Shown here in pieces: positions 24,048 to 34,031 of a stretch of 40,541 nucleotides of DNA. The notes under the pieces are model-generated. The model was not told where the DNA came from. It made no database searches and saw only the letters and a program-made list of their open reading frames with translations. Position 1 is the first letter of the stretch. Each line of letters opens with the position of its first letter. The translations under genes were made by a program, and so were the position numbers. The stretch comes from Frankia sp. QA3. GTDB lineage: Bacteria > Actinomycetota > Actinomycetes > Frankiales > Frankiaceae. The stretch covers positions 3,207,098 through 3,247,638 of the forward strand of contig NZ_CM001489.1 of the NCBI RefSeq assembly GCF_000262465.1, written 5' to 3'.

Positions 24048-24959
24048 TCAGGAGGTTCCGACGCGGCGCAGCGTCACCGCCGCGACGGCCAGCGCCGCAA
24101 TCCCCACGGCCGCGCAGACGGCGAGGTCGATGACCACCTTCGACCAGTCCACGCCGGGTTGGAAGGCGGCCGCGAGCGCGTCCACGGCGTAGCTGCTCGG
24201 CAGCACGTCCCGGGCGAACCGGCCGATCTCGGGCAGCCGGTCGGCCGGGATGACCCCGAGGAACAGCACGATGCTCATCCCGAGCTGGCCGGCGATGGTC
24301 GCCAGCTCCGGGCGCGGGGCGAGCAGGCCGACCACGGCCCCGAGGCCCGCCAGGCACACCCCGGAGAGCAGGACGACGGGCAGTAGCAGCCACAGGCCCG
24401 TGATCGGCAGGTTGTAGAGCAGGGCGCCGAGCACGGCCGTGATGACCGTGCCGGGCGCGGCGAACGTCGCGTAGGAGGCGGCCGTGCCCAGCACGACCGC
24501 CGCCGGCGGGATCGGCAGGGTCAGGTAGTAGTCGAGGGCGCCGGCCGCCCGCAGCGCGCCGAACCGCTGGGCGAGCAGGTTCAGCGCGACGAACGCGACC
24601 ACCAGCACGGTGGAGCCCGCGACGACCTGGCCGGCGGCGGTGGTGTTGTCGACGTCGAGGATGCCGCGCAGCAGGACGAGGATCCCGATCGACTGGAACG
24701 ACGCGACGAACAGCAGCGGGATTCGGCCGACCTTCGACCGGGCGAGCTGCCCGCGGTAGACCGCGCCGAACGCCGTGCCGAACGGGGTGGCCAGCGGCAT
24801 CTTCGGCGGCCCGAGCCGCGCCGGGATCGGCAGCGGCAACGGCACCGTGGACGGCCCCGACGACGGGTCCAGGAACGGTTCCGGCGACGGCTCCGGCTGC
24901 AGTGCTGAGAGGATCGCCGACGCGTCGCGCGCGTCCGGGACGATGGTCATCGGGACCAC
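24048..24959 (-). CDS. ABC-2 type exporter permease
   Basis: 303 aa. A cytoplasmic Pro-rich N-terminus (about 70 residues) is followed by six hydrophobic segments, e.g. GRIPLLFVASFQSIGILVLL, VVAGSTVLVVAFVALNLLAQ, LWLLLPVVLLSGVCLAGLGA and IDLAVCAAVGIAALAVAAV. The loop RFARDVLPSSYAVDALAAAF before the last helix is typical of ABC-2 permeases. It pairs with the ATPase encoded immediately upstream (31-bp gap). Substrate unknown; drug or lipid export is the usual role. Confidence 0.9.
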   Translation of the reverse strand: MVPMTIVPDARDASAILSALQPEPSPEPFLDPSSGPSTVPLPLPIPARLGPPKMPLATPFGTAFGAVYRGQLARSKVGRIPLLFVASFQSIGILVLLRGILDVDNTTAAGQVVAGSTVLVVAFVALNLLAQRFGALRAAGALDYYLTLPIPPAAVVLGTAASYATFAAPGTVITAVLGALLYNLPITGLWLLLPVVLLSGVCLAGLGAVVGLLAPRPELATIAGQLGMSIVLFLGVIPADRLPEIGRFARDVLPSSYAVDALAAAFQPGVDWSKVVIDLAVCAAVGIAALAVAAVTLRRVGTS

Positions 24960-24990
24960 ACCTGCTGGCCCGGACGACGTAGGTGCACAG

Positions 24991-25953
24991 TCATGTCCGC
25001 TCCAGGTCTCGGGACGCCCCGCCGAGGGTGAGGTAGACGTCCTCCAGGGACGGGGTGGCGAGGCTGAAATCGTCCAGCGCGGCGAGGGCCGCGCCGGTGG
25101 TCAGCCGTCCGAGGGCCTCGCGGGCGGTCGCCGGGTCCAGTCGGACCGTCCAGCGCCGGCCGTTGGTCGTCGCGAGGCCGGCCAGCATGGCGACGGTGGG
25201 GTCGTCGGCGGGGGGTTCGTGGCGCCAGGCGAGGTCGAGCCGGACGTCGCCGGACACCGACGCCTTGAGCTGGCCCGGGGTGTCGCAGGCGATCACCCGC
25301 CCGGACTCCAGGACGGCGACCCGGTCGAGCACCGACTCCGCCTCCAGGACATTGTGCGTGATCAGCACGATGGTGGTGCCCGTCGTGTCGCGGCGGCGCT
25401 GTAACGCCCCCCACACGGCACGGCGGGCGACCGGGTCGAGCCCGGTGGTCGGCTCGTCGAGGACGAGGACCGGCCGGTCGCCGACCAGCGCCGTGGCCAC
25501 GCAGGCCAGCCGCCGCTGCCCGCCGGACAGCCGGGCCAGCGGCCGGTCCGCCACGGCGGTGAGGCCGAGCTCGTCGAGGATGGCGTCCCGGACCTCCCGC
25601 ACGGCCGCGCGGGGAACGCCGCGCATCCGCGCGGTGGTCGCCACCGCGGTGGCGACGGGCAGCTCCGCCAGGGCGAGGTCGTCCTGGCCCAGGTAGCCGG
25701 TCAGCCGGGCGGGCAGGTCCGGGGCGGCGCGGATGTCGCGGCCGAACATCATGATCGTGCCGGCGTCGGGCCGCAGCAGACCCATCAGCTGGCGGACCAG
25801 CGTGGTCTTCCCGGCGCCGTTCGGTCCGAGCACCCCGAACACCTCGCCCTGCCGGACGTCGAGGTCGATCCGGTCGTTGGCGAGGACGGAGTGCTCGCCC
25901 ACCCCGTGTCGGCGGGTGAGCCCGCGGACGGCGTAGCTCAGCACGTCGCCCAT
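24991..25953 (-). CDS. ABC transporter ATP-binding protein
   Basis: 320 aa. Walker A GPNGAGKTT (43-51), Q-loop region YLGQDDLAL, signature LSGGQRR at about 143, Walker B with VLVLDEPTTGLDP and the H-loop in LITHNVLEAE are all intact. The C-terminal extension (about 220-320) is the DrrA-like part seen in ABC-2 exporters. It powers the permease at 24048-24959, and the two form a leftward operon. Confidence 0.95.
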   Translation of the reverse strand: MGDVLSYAVRGLTRRHGVGEHSVLANDRIDLDVRQGEVFGVLGPNGAGKTTLVRQLMGLLRPDAGTIMMFGRDIRAAPDLPARLTGYLGQDDLALAELPVATAVATTARMRGVPRAAVREVRDAILDELGLTAVADRPLARLSGGQRRLACVATALVGDRPVLVLDEPTTGLDPVARRAVWGALQRRRDTTGTTIVLITHNVLEAESVLDRVAVLESGRVIACDTPGQLKASVSGDVRLDLAWRHEPPADDPTVAMLAGLATTNGRRWTVRLDPATAREALGRLTTGAALAALDDFSLATPSLEDVYLTLGGASRDLERT

Positions 25954-26002
25954 TCTCGCAGCCGGCTGCGGGCGATGGCCCCGGGCCGTCGTCGGGGACG
26001 AG

Positions 26003-26647
26003 TCACACTGCGCTGCTCATCCACACCACGACGTCAAGCATGCGCAGCGGGGTGACCGGCGGGCCGCTCGAGGGCACCAGCGCGGCGAGCCGGCGGAACT
26101 CCTCGGCGTTCTCCCGAAGGTCGTACTGCATGGCCCGGACGAGCAACCCCATGTACTGCCGCCAGCTGCGGCCGTCGCGCGGGGACGGCGGGACGCAGTC
26201 CTCATGCTGGTAGAAGATCCGAACCTTGGAGTCGAACAGGGGAACGAGCGCCGGCCGCTTGCGGTGCAGCACCTTGGCGATCAGGGAGCCCTTGACGTCC
26301 CGATCGGAGACGTCGGGGTCGTCGAGCGGGTCGTAGAGCGCGGCAACCAGGTCGAGGGTCACCTCGTCGGCCTCGATGAGCTCGATGCCGGGCGGCAGCT
26401 TGTCCAGCGCCCGCTGCAACAGCGGCGTGAGCGCGGTCAGCGTGTGCATCCGGTCGACGTCGACGTGCACGCCGAGCAGGCAGGGCGCCAGCAGGTCGCC
26501 CGTGCACAGCAGATCAGGGTCGCCGTTGGTGATCAGGCCGTCGTAGTAGGGGTAGGCGTAACGCAGCCCGCGCTTGCGGGGACCCAGGTACTCCTCCACC
26601 AGGCTCTCCGCGTCGAAGACCTCTCGGGTGCCTTTCGCCAACTTCAC
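26003..26647 (-). CDS. DUF6308 family protein
   Basis: 214 aa. It starts MKLAKGTREVFDAESLVEEY and has the conserved patches YYDGLITNGDPDLLCTGDLL, VHVDVDRMHTLTALTPLLQR, VKGSLIAKVLHRKRPALVPL and FDSKVRIFYQHED. The K-LH-KRP-LVP-FDS pattern is what I associate with DUF6308, a soluble alpha-helical family of unknown function found mainly in actinobacteria. Upstream lies the 17-bp tandem repeat at 26669-26736, 22 bp from the start codon, so the repeat probably sits in its promoter or leader. Confidence 0.75.
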   Translation of the reverse strand: MKLAKGTREVFDAESLVEEYLGPRKRGLRYAYPYYDGLITNGDPDLLCTGDLLAPCLLGVHVDVDRMHTLTALTPLLQRALDKLPPGIELIEADEVTLDLVAALYDPLDDPDVSDRDVKGSLIAKVLHRKRPALVPLFDSKVRIFYQHEDCVPPSPRDGRSWRQYMGLLVRAMQYDLRENAEEFRRLAALVPSSGPPVTPLRMLDVVVWMSSAV

Positions 26648-26668
26648 CCCTGGGCTCCTTATCGTCCT

Positions 26669-26736
26669 GTTGTCGTCATCGTCGGGTTGTCGTCATCGTC
26701 GGGTTGTCGTCATCGTCGGGTTGTCATCATCGTCCG
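26669..26736. repeat. 17-bp tandem repeat, three perfect copies and one degenerate
   Basis: GTTGTCGTCATCGTCGG at 26669-26685, 26686-26702 and 26703-26719, then a fourth copy with three changes (26720-26736). It occupies the leader of the DUF6308 gene. The 299-bp gap between that gene and the next (26648-26946) contains nothing else that I can support. Confidence 0.95.
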
Positions 26737-26946
26737 CTTGTCGGCCGAAGTGCTTGTCGTGAACGCCGCGACCGGCGTCGTCCCCGAGCCCGGCAATCCC
26801 GCGCTGACGAGGGCGTTCCCCGTCATCCTCCCGCGTGCCCGCCGCCACCGGTACGGGGGTCGACGACGGCGGCGGCCAGGGGCTCCGCGCCATGTCCGCC
26901 GGATGGCAGCGACCCGGCCAGATAATGCGGGACGGCGCGCCCGCAG

Positions 26947-28158
26947 TCAGCGGCGATCCGGCAACAGTGGGAGGAATCTCACGGCCGGCGGCCCGGCGCC
27001 GGGCGGCGCGGGATCGACGACCCGAACCCGGGGATCGGCCGCCAGCTGCGACAACCGCCCGGCCGGCGCCCGGACCACCGCGGCGAACAGGCACGCGCAC
27101 CCGGCCCGTAGCTGCGCCGCGGCCTGGCGGTCGCGATCGTCCGCGGTACCCTCGCCGGCCTTCGCCTCGGCCGCGGCCCGCGCCTGCGCCTGTGCCGCCG
27201 CCGAGGCGAAGGCGGCGTGGACGTCGGCGACCGGGTCGCGCACGGTGGCCTGCTCGACCTCGCCGCCGGAGCCGGCGGTGAAGAACACCTGCACGGCCCG
27301 GTACGTACCGAGGACGTCGAGCATCTGGTCGGGGGTGACCGGGGCGGCGAGGCTCGCGACGGCGTAAAGGTCCGCGGCGGGTGCGGCAGCGGTCAGGGAC
27401 GCGAGGTTCTGCTGGCTGGCCCCGAGGTACTCGGCGACCGAGTCGTGTGCTCCGGGGCCGATCGTCACCGTCGGTGCCACGGGCTGCGCCGGTGGCGGGG
27501 TGACGGCCGGCGCGTCGGTGGGCGCCGTCGCGTTGGACGGCCGGTCCCGGTCGACGCTCTGCAGCATCGCCGCGGCCGCGCTCACCACGATCAGCGCGAC
27601 GAGGCCGAGGACGAGCACCCGCGCCCCCCGGTCCACCACGCCGCCGGGCGCGACGCCGACCACGTCGAGCAGGGCCGGCGAGCCCTCGGCCTCGGCGTCG
27701 GCCGGCCCGTCGCCGCCCACCCGCCCGCGCCGGGCCCGATCGGCCAGCCGCCGGGCGCGACAGGCCTCGCGATCGGCGGTGTCGGCGAGGCGGGACCGGG
27801 CGGCGTCGAGGATGCGGAACACCGTCGGCAGCGCGGCGTCGTCGAGCCGGTCGAGCAGGTTCGCGGCCCGCGGCGTCGGCGAGCCGTCGCGCCCCGCGAG
27901 TGATGGCCCCAGGGCCGCCGGCGCCGCCTGCATCGCCGGGCCGGTGCTTGCCGCGGGCGCCTGCTCGACACCGGCGGACAACTCCACCACGGGAAGAGCC
28001 TCGACCACGGGAAGAACCTCCACCACGGGAGGAGCGGGGATCGGCTCGACCGCGCCGGCTCCGGCCGGCGCGGTGGGCGACTCGGCCGCGGCGGGCGCGG
28101 CCGGCGGGACGTCCGGCGTCGGCGGGGACGGCTCCTCGACCGCCGCCGGTTCGGTCAT
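26947..28158 (-). CDS. Single-pass membrane protein, Ala/Pro-rich
   Basis: 403 aa, ATG at 28158, its first 4 nt overlapping the rluD stop (ATGA), so translation is coupled to rluD and lspA. Residues 1-100 are low complexity with a Val-Val-Glu repeat ([17 protein letters not shown]). A helical segment with [12 protein letters not shown] follows. One membrane helix ([20 protein letters not shown]) lies at about residue 185. The C-terminal ~190 residues would be outside the cytoplasm and include [20 protein letters not shown] and two nearby cysteines (GCACLF). No family recognised. Confidence 0.8.
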   Translation of the reverse strand: MTEPAAVEEPSPPTPDVPPAAPAAAESPTAPAGAGAVEPIPAPPVVEVLPVVEALPVVELSAGVEQAPAASTGPAMQAAPAALGPSLAGRDGSPTPRAANLLDRLDDAALPTVFRILDAARSRLADTADREACRARRLADRARRGRVGGDGPADAEAEGSPALLDVVGVAPGGVVDRGARVLVLGLVALIVVSAAAAMLQSVDRDRPSNATAPTDAPAVTPPPAQPVAPTVTIGPGAHDSVAEYLGASQQNLASLTAAAPAADLYAVASLAAPVTPDQMLDVLGTYRAVQVFFTAGSGGEVEQATVRDPVADVHAAFASAAAQAQARAAAEAKAGEGTADDRDRQAAAQLRAGCACLFAAVVRAPAGRLSQLAADPRVRVVDPAPPGAGPPAVRFLPLLPDRR

Positions 28159-29096
28159 GCCTGCTCCCGCAGCCGTTCCACCGCCTCCGCCAGGTCAGCC
28201 GGGTCCGGGCTGGTGAACTCGACGGGGCCGCCGTGACCGGGATGGTCGAACGACAGGCGGGCCGCGTGTAGCCATTGCCGGCTCAGGCCGAGGCGCTCGG
28301 CGAGGGTGGGATCGGCGCCGTAGGCGAGGTCGCCGACGCAGGGATGGCGCAGGGCCGACATGTGCACCCGGATCTGATGGGTTCGGCCGGTCTCCAGGCG
28401 TATCGACAGCAACGACGCCGAGCGGAACGCCTCCACCAGGTCATAGTGGGTCACGCTGGGCTTGCCGTCCGCGACGACGGCGAACAGGCCCGGCCGGCGG
28501 GGATGGCGGTCGGTCGGCGCGTCGACGGTGCCGCTGAGCGGATCGGGATGGCCCTGCACGACGGCGCGGTAGCGCTTGTCCACCTGGCGCTCACGGAAGG
28601 CCCGCTTCAACAACGTGTAGGCGCGCTCGCTCTTGGCGACGACCATGGCCCCGGAGGTCCCGACGTCGAGGCGGTGCACGACGCCCTGGCGCTCCGCGGC
28701 GCCCGAGGTGGAGATGCGATAGCCGGCCGCGGCCAGCGCGCCGATCACGGTCGGCCCGGTGAAACCGGGGGCCGGATGGGCGGCGACGCCGGGCGGCTTG
28801 TCGACCACCACGATGTCGTCGTCGTCATGCAGGATGCCGAGACCCGCCACCGGGGTCGGCTCCACGGTGACCGGGCGCGGCGGGGCGGGCAGCCGCACCT
28901 CCAGCCAGGCGCCGCCGCTGACCCGGTCGGACCGGCCACGGATCCGACCGTCGAGGCTGGCCTGGCCGTCGTCGACGAGAGAGGCGGCCGCGGTCCGCGA
29001 CAGCCCGAACATCCGCGCGATCGCGGCGTCCAGGCGGACGCCGTCGAGACCGTCCGGGACCGGCAGCGAACGCAGGTCTCCCCCGGCGCCGGTCAC
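28155..29096 (-). CDS. rluD: RluD-type 23S rRNA pseudouridine synthase
   Basis: 313 aa, GTG at 29096. The N-terminal S4 RNA-binding domain (about 18-65, [20 protein letters not shown]) is followed by the RluA/RluD catalytic domain. Its motif [16 protein letters not shown] holds the nucleophilic Asp, and later blocks include [15 protein letters not shown] and VGDLAYGA. The enzyme converts uridines of a 23S rRNA loop to pseudouridine. The start overlaps the lspA stop by 4 nt and its stop overlaps the next gene by 4 nt, a tight three-gene operon. Confidence 0.95.
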   Translation of the reverse strand: MTGAGGDLRSLPVPDGLDGVRLDAAIARMFGLSRTAAASLVDDGQASLDGRIRGRSDRVSGGAWLEVRLPAPPRPVTVEPTPVAGLGILHDDDDIVVVDKPPGVAAHPAPGFTGPTVIGALAAAGYRISTSGAAERQGVVHRLDVGTSGAMVVAKSERAYTLLKRAFRERQVDKRYRAVVQGHPDPLSGTVDAPTDRHPRRPGLFAVVADGKPSVTHYDLVEAFRSASLLSIRLETGRTHQIRVHMSALRHPCVGDLAYGADPTLAERLGLSRQWLHAARLSFDHPGHGGPVEFTSPDPADLAEAVERLREQA

Positions 29097-29812
29097 TGCC
29101 CGCCCGGCCCGGTGCCGCCTCGGCCGGCGGCGTCGGCGGGCGGATCGGCCCGGATCACGCCGGCATCCCCAGCGACCGCCGGGGAGCCGCCGTCCGGCAC
29201 CGGGGCGCCGGGCGCGGCCTGGTCGGCGCGGGGATCGCCGTAGCGGGTGCCGTCCAGCCCGATGCCCCGCAGTGACAGCACGACGGCGAGGATGCCGCCG
29301 CAGACGATCGCCGAGTCGGCGGCGTTGAAGATCGGCCAGTGGTGCAGGTGGACGAAGTCGACGACGTGGCCGCGCAGCGGGCCGGGCGCGCGGAAGACCC
29401 GGTCGGTGAGGTTGCCCAGCGCGCCGCCGAGCAGGGCACCGAGCACGATCGCCCAGCCCACCGACCGCAGCCGACGGGCGGTGAAGACCACGACCGCTAT
29501 CACGGCCAGGGCGACGAGGCTGAGCACGACCGTCGCCCCACCGGCGAGGCTGAACGCGGCGCCGGAGTTGCGGGTCAGCCGCAGGTCGAGGACGCCGGGG
29601 ATGACGTCGACGGGACCACGGTCGGACAGCTTGGCCACCGCGATGTGCTTGGTGACGACGTCGAGCAGCAGGATCACGACGGCGGCCGCCGTCAGCGTGG
29701 CCACCGGACGCCGGGACGCGCCCGCGGCGCCGCTCGTGGCGGCCAACCCACGGCCGACGGGATCTTCGGACACGCTACTCCCGATGGTCGTCGCCTCCCC
29801 CACCCGATCCAC
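29093..29812 (-). CDS. lspA: Lipoprotein signal peptidase (signal peptidase II)
   Basis: 239 aa from the GTG at 29812; the GTG at 29773 (VSEDPVGRG) has a better ribosome site (GGGAG, 4 nt away) and may be the true start. Four membrane helices, with family motifs [23 protein letters not shown] (first catalytic Asp) and [18 protein letters not shown] (second catalytic Asp). The enzyme cleaves prolipoprotein signal peptides after lipid attachment. It is first in the operon with rluD and is divergent from ileS. The C-terminal ~50 residues are an Asp/Pro/Gly-rich tail. Confidence 0.95.
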   Translation of the reverse strand: MDRVGEATTIGSSVSEDPVGRGLAATSGAAGASRRPVATLTAAAVVILLLDVVTKHIAVAKLSDRGPVDVIPGVLDLRLTRNSGAAFSLAGGATVVLSLVALAVIAVVVFTARRLRSVGWAIVLGALLGGALGNLTDRVFRAPGPLRGHVVDFVHLHHWPIFNAADSAIVCGGILAVVLSLRGIGLDGTRYGDPRADQAAPGAPVPDGGSPAVAGDAGVIRADPPADAAGRGGTGPGGQ

Positions 29813-29897
29813 TCTACGGGCCAGCGCGCACGGGGTGCGCCGACGGATCCCCGCCGGGCACCGGCCGAGCGGCCGAGCGGTCGACTAGACTTCCCTC

Positions 29898-30270
29898 CTA
29901 GCGGCACGGCGTCGACGGGGACGAGTAGCGGCGGGCGCAGCCCGAGCGAGCCGGGGTTGGTGGAAGCCCGGTGGCCAGCACGTCGTGAAGATCACCCCCG
30001 AGCCGCCGGCAGAACGGGACCCCGCGGGCGCGAGCCGGCGGTGCCCCCAGTAGACCCGGCCGCCGCGAGCTTTGACGAGAGGCCGTCCCACGGCCCGCCC
30101 GGTCCGCCCCCGGCGGATTCGGTCGAGCGGGGACGTGCAAGGAGGGTGGTACCGCGGTACCCCCGGTCCCGGGCGGGACGTGGCGGCGGGCAGGCCCGCC
30201 GGTCACCGTCGCGCGCGGCCGGTGAGGCGTCGTCCCTCCGTTGGTCCGACGCCAGACACGACCGAGGAAG
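29898..30270 (+). promoter_or_regulatory. T-box riboswitch leader of ileS (translational type)
   Basis: The T-box sequence AGGGTGGTACCGCG is at 30143-30156. Its TGGT (30147-30150) pairs with the ACCA 3' end expected for tRNA-Ile. Upstream, the short stem I carries GAAGATCACC with the isoleucine specifier codon ATC at 29991-29993. GGGGAC...GTCCC around the T-box forms the antisequestrator. CCCTCC at 30234-30239 can pair with GAGGA at 30264-30268, the likely sequestered ribosome site. There is no T-run terminator, consistent with translational control. Uncharged tRNA-Ile should raise IleS synthesis. TAGACT (29886-29891) is a candidate -10 box; the exact ends are approximate. Confidence 0.93.
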
Positions 30271-30285
30271 ACCGGGTCCGCCACG

Positions 30286-33200
30286 ATGACCACCGCCCCG
30301 CGTACCCCCACCTTCGCCCCGTTGCCGGGGCAGGTGGACCTGCCCGCCTTCGAACGCGAGACGCTCGCCCGCTGGCGGGACGCCAAGGTCTTCCACCGCT
30401 CGCTGGAGTCCACGGCGGACCGCCCGCTGTGGGTCTTCTACGAGGGGCCGCCGACCGCGAACGGCAAGCCGGGCGCCCACCATGTGGAGGCGCGGGTCTT
30501 CAAGGACCTGTTCCCCCGCTACCGGACGATGAAGGGCTTCCACGTCCCGCGCCGCGCCGGCTGGGACTGCCACGGGCTGCCCGTCGAGCTCGCGGTGGAG
30601 AAGGAGCTCGGCTTCACCAGCAAGAACGACATCGAGGCCTACGGCATCGCCGAGTTCAACGCCCGCTGCCGCGAGTCGGTGCTGCGCCACGTCGCCGACT
30701 TCTCCGCGATGACCGAGCGGATGGGCTACTGGGTCGACCTCGACAGCGCCTACCGCACGATGGACACCAGCTACATCGAGAGCGTCTGGTGGTCGCTGAA
30801 GCAGATCTTCGACAAGGGTCTGCTCGTCGAGGACTTCCGGGTCACCCCGTACTGCCCGCGCGACGAGACGCCGCTGAGCGACCATGAGGTCTCCCAGGGC
30901 TACGCCGACGTCGACGACCCGTCGGTCTACGTCCGCTTCCCGCTGGTCGCCGACTCCCTCGGGCTCGCCGAGCGCGGCGCGGCGCTGCTGGTGTGGACGA
31001 CGACGCCGTGGACGCTGGTGTCGAACACGGCGGTCGCCGCGCACCCGGACGTCGACTACGCGCTGGTCCGCGCGGCCGGCGGGGAGCTGTTCGTCGTCGC
31101 CGAGCCGCTGGTCGCCGCCGCGGTCGGCGAGGACGCCGAGGTCGTCGAACGCTTCCGCGGCACGGCGCTCGCCGGCGCCCGTTACGCCCGCCCGTTCGAG
31201 TTGCTGGGCGCGGAGCGGTTCGCGGCCGGCACCGGCACGCCGCACTCGGTGGTGCTCGCCGACTACGTCACCACCACCGACGGCACCGGCCTGGTGCACC
31301 AGGCGCCGGCGTTCGGCGCGGAGGACCTCGCGGTCTGCCGGGCCGCCGGGCTGCCCGTGGTCAACCCGATCGGCACCGACGGCCGCTTCCTCGCCGACGT
31401 CGGGCTCGTCGGCGGGATGTTCTTCAAGGATGCCGACGCCCCGCTGACCGCCGACCTGCGCGAGCGGGGCCGGCTGTGGCGGGCCCAGACCTATACCCAC
31501 AGCTACCCGCACTGCTGGCGCTGCCACACCCCGCTGATCTACTACCCGTTGCCGTCCTGGTACATCCGCACCACGGCGATCCGCGACCAGCTGCTGGCCC
31601 AGAACGCGGCGACGGCCTGGCACCCGGAGCGGATCAAGAACGGCCGCTACGGCGAGTGGCTGCGCGGCAACGTCGACTGGGCGCTGTCCCGCAACCGCTA
31701 CTGGGGCACGCCGCTGCCGGTCTGGCGCTGCGACGACGACCCGGACCATCTCGTCTGCGTCGGCTCGCTCGCGGAGCTGTCCGAGCTCGCCGGGCGTGAC
31801 CTCGCCGCTCTCGACCCGCACCGCCCCTTCGTCGACGAGGTCACCATCGCCTGCCCGACCTGCGGCGCGACCGCGCACCGGGTGCCCGAGGTGATCGACG
31901 TCTGGTACGACAGCGGCGCGATGCCGTTCGCCCAGTGGGGCGCGCCGCACCGCAATGCCGAGGAGTTCGCCCGGCAGTACCCGGCGCAGTACATCTGCGA
32001 GGCGATCGACCAGACCCGGGGCTGGTTCTACACCCTGATGGCGATCGGGACCCTGGTGTTCGACCGTTCCTCGTACGAGACGGTGCTGTGCCTGGGGCTG
32101 CTGCTCGACGCCGAGGGCCGCAAGATGAGCAAGCACGTCGGCAACGTCCTCGACCCGTTCGAGCTGTTCGAGCGGCACGGCGCGGACGCCGTGCGCTGGC
32201 TGATGCTCGCCGGCGGCTCCCCGTGGTCGGACCGCCGGGTCGGCCACGAGGCGATCGAGGACATCGTCCGCAAGGTCCTGCTGACCTACTGGAACACCGC
32301 GTCCTTCTTCGCGCTGTATGCGGGCGCCGCCGGCTGGCGTCCCGGCGAGGGTCCGGCCGCGGCGGCGCCGGCCGAGCGGCACGTGCTGGACCGCTGGGCG
32401 TTGTCCGAGCTCGCGGCCACGGTGAGCGAGGTGGACGAGGCGCTCGCCGGCTTCGACTCGCTGCGCGCCGGGCGGCGGATCGCCCGGTTCATCGACGACC
32501 TGTCCAACTGGTACGTCCGCCGGTCGCGGCGGCGGTTCTGGGCCGGCGACCCGGACGCCCTGGACACCCTGTACACCTGCCTGGACGCGCTGACCCGGGT
32601 GATGGCCCCGTTCACGCCGTTCCTGACCGACTGGCTGTGGGCCCGGCTGTTCGCCGACGCATCCCCGAAGGCGCCCGACTCGGTTCACCTGGCAGCCTGG
32701 CCCGAGCTGCCGGCCGAGCTGCACTCTGCGCGATTGTCCGCCCAGATGGACCTCGTGCGCCGCATCGTCGAACTCGGCCGCGCCGCGCGGGCCAGCAGCG
32801 GGGTGCGCACCCGCCAGCCGCTGCCCCGGGCCGTCGTCGGCGCCGCCGCCTTCGGCGAGCTGTCCGCCGAGCTGCGCGCCCAGATCGCCGAGGAGCTCAA
32901 CGTCACCGCCGTCGAACCGGCGACCTCGGACGTCGTGGACATCTCCGTGAAGCCGAACTTCCGCGCCCTGGGCCGGCGCTTCGGCAAGAACACCAAGGCC
33001 GTCGCGGCCGCCATCGCGAGCGCCGCAACGCCCGTGGACGGCCGGCTGACCGTCACCGTCGACGGCGAGCCCGTCGAGCTGTCCGGCGACGAACTCATCA
33101 TCACGGAGACGCCGCGGCAGGGCTGGGCCGTCACCGCCGAGTCGGGACTGTCGGTCGCGCTCGACCTGGAGATCACCCCGGAGCTGGCCCAGGCCGGGCT

Positions 33201-33522
33201 CGCCCGCGACGTGGTGCGGGTGCTGCAGGATGCGCGCAAGGCCGCCGGCCTGGAGATCACCGACCGGGTGGACGTGCGCTGGTCGGCGACCCGCGAGGAC
33301 ACCTCGCTCGCCCTGCGCGCCCACGGCGCCGCCGTGGCCGAGGAGGTGCTCGCGGTCTCCTTCACCGAGGCCACCGAGACCACCGAGGACATTGCGGCCA
33401 CCGAGGCGGCCGGGGCGGCGGGGCCGGACGGTCCGGGTGGCGGCGGGACGGGCGTGCGTTCGGCGGCCGCGGAGCTGGGCCTGGTGTTCAGCCTGGCGCG
33501 CCACGCCCCGGCGGCCGGTTAG
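30286..33522 (+). CDS. ileS: Isoleucyl-tRNA synthetase
   Basis: 1078 aa from the ATG at 30286. The class I signatures are present: the HIGH-equivalent PPTANGKPGAHH (55-66) and KMSKH (613-617). Between them lie the editing domain (VWTTTPWTLVSNTAVAAHPD) and a CxxC-type zinc site (CWRCHTP, CPTCGA). The length and the long C-terminal domain without the bacterial zinc-finger tail fit the eukaryote-like IleS class found in actinobacteria, often less sensitive to mupirocin. It charges tRNA-Ile. Controlled by the T-box leader and convergent with the small membrane protein and divIVA series. Confidence 0.97.
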   Translation: MTTAPRTPTFAPLPGQVDLPAFERETLARWRDAKVFHRSLESTADRPLWVFYEGPPTANGKPGAHHVEARVFKDLFPRYRTMKGFHVPRRAGWDCHGLPVELAVEKELGFTSKNDIEAYGIAEFNARCRESVLRHVADFSAMTERMGYWVDLDSAYRTMDTSYIESVWWSLKQIFDKGLLVEDFRVTPYCPRDETPLSDHEVSQGYADVDDPSVYVRFPLVADSLGLAERGAALLVWTTTPWTLVSNTAVAAHPDVDYALVRAAGGELFVVAEPLVAAAVGEDAEVVERFRGTALAGARYARPFELLGAERFAAGTGTPHSVVLADYVTTTDGTGLVHQAPAFGAEDLAVCRAAGLPVVNPIGTDGRFLADVGLVGGMFFKDADAPLTADLRERGRLWRAQTYTHSYPHCWRCHTPLIYYPLPSWYIRTTAIRDQLLAQNAATAWHPERIKNGRYGEWLRGNVDWALSRNRYWGTPLPVWRCDDDPDHLVCVGSLAELSELAGRDLAALDPHRPFVDEVTIACPTCGATAHRVPEVIDVWYDSGAMPFAQWGAPHRNAEEFARQYPAQYICEAIDQTRGWFYTLMAIGTLVFDRSSYETVLCLGLLLDAEGRKMSKHVGNVLDPFELFERHGADAVRWLMLAGGSPWSDRRVGHEAIEDIVRKVLLTYWNTASFFALYAGAAGWRPGEGPAAAAPAERHVLDRWALSELAATVSEVDEALAGFDSLRAGRRIARFIDDLSNWYVRRSRRRFWAGDPDALDTLYTCLDALTRVMAPFTPFLTDWLWARLFADASPKAPDSVHLAAWPELPAELHSARLSAQMDLVRRIVELGRAARASSGVRTRQPLPRAVVGAAAFGELSAELRAQIAEELNVTAVEPATSDVVDISVKPNFRALGRRFGKNTKAVAAAIASAATPVDGRLTVTVDGEPVELSGDELIITETPRQGWAVTAESGLSVALDLEITPELAQAGLARDVVRVLQDARKAAGLEITDRVDVRWSATREDTSLALRAHGAAVAEEVLAVSFTEATETTEDIAATEAAGAAGPDGPGGGGTGVRSAAAELGLVFSLARHAPAAG

Positions 33523-33550
33523 CGCAGGCGGGCGGCCTGCGGGCGGCGAT

Positions 33551-33584
33551 CCCGGCGCCCCTCGGCGACAGCCGGGGTGCCGGG
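33551..33584. terminator. Hairpin between convergent ileS and division cluster
   Basis: CCCGGCGCCCC (33551-33561) pairs with GGGGTGCCGGG (33574-33584) with one G-T pair, loop of 12 nt, 28 bp after the ileS stop. No T-run follows on either strand, but the position between convergent genes suggests bidirectional termination. Confidence 0.55.
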
Positions 33585-33661
33585 CGCTCGCCGGCCCGGC
33601 CCGGGCATGCGGCGACGCTCGCAGGACGCGGCGACTCGGCGGGGCCGGCGCACCGTAGCGG

Positions 33662-33817
33662 TCAGGAGGAGGTTCGGCGCAGCGCGCCGAACGGCAGCAG
33701 CGCCGCGGCGACGAGCGTCAGGATCAGAGAGGCGTAAACGAAACCGCTGCCGGCTACGATGCCGACGATGACCAGCACCGCGCAGAGCGCGAGCAGTGCG
33801 CCACAAAGAGTCAGCAT
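33662..33817 (-). CDS. Small two-helix membrane protein (51 aa)
   Basis: The minus strand from the ATG at 33817 reads MLTLCGALLALCAVLVIVGI, VAGSGFVYASLILTLVAAAL and LPFGALRRTSS-stop. Two hydrophobic helices are separated by a short Gly-Ser-Gly turn, with a basic C-terminus. AGGA lies 7-9 nt upstream. It follows divIVA on the same strand (214-bp gap). Its place between divIVA and ileS suggests a small cell-envelope protein. No function known to me. Confidence 0.75.
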   Translation of the reverse strand: MLTLCGALLALCAVLVIVGIVAGSGFVYASLILTLVAAALLPFGALRRTSS

Positions 33818-34031
33818 GCCACGTCCTGGTGATCCGGGAAGACCGGCTGCGGGCCAGGGCGCTGGGCGCTACCGGGTCGGGCCGGCGGGTTCGGCGGCAC
33901 CGCGGCGGCCACGGCGGTGCTCGCCGGCACCGAATCGGGAGGCCAGGCCGCACGCGGCGTGGTCACGGACGACGCGGCCATGGCAGGGACGATCTCTACG
34001 AGGCGGGGCGGGGCGGGGGCGAGGCGACGGA

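Noticed and set aside
29992..33504. 1170-codon open frame antisense to ileS
   Set aside because: It mirrors the ileS codons; high GC keeps the antisense frame open and the product is rich in Arg/Gly/Asp with no domain.
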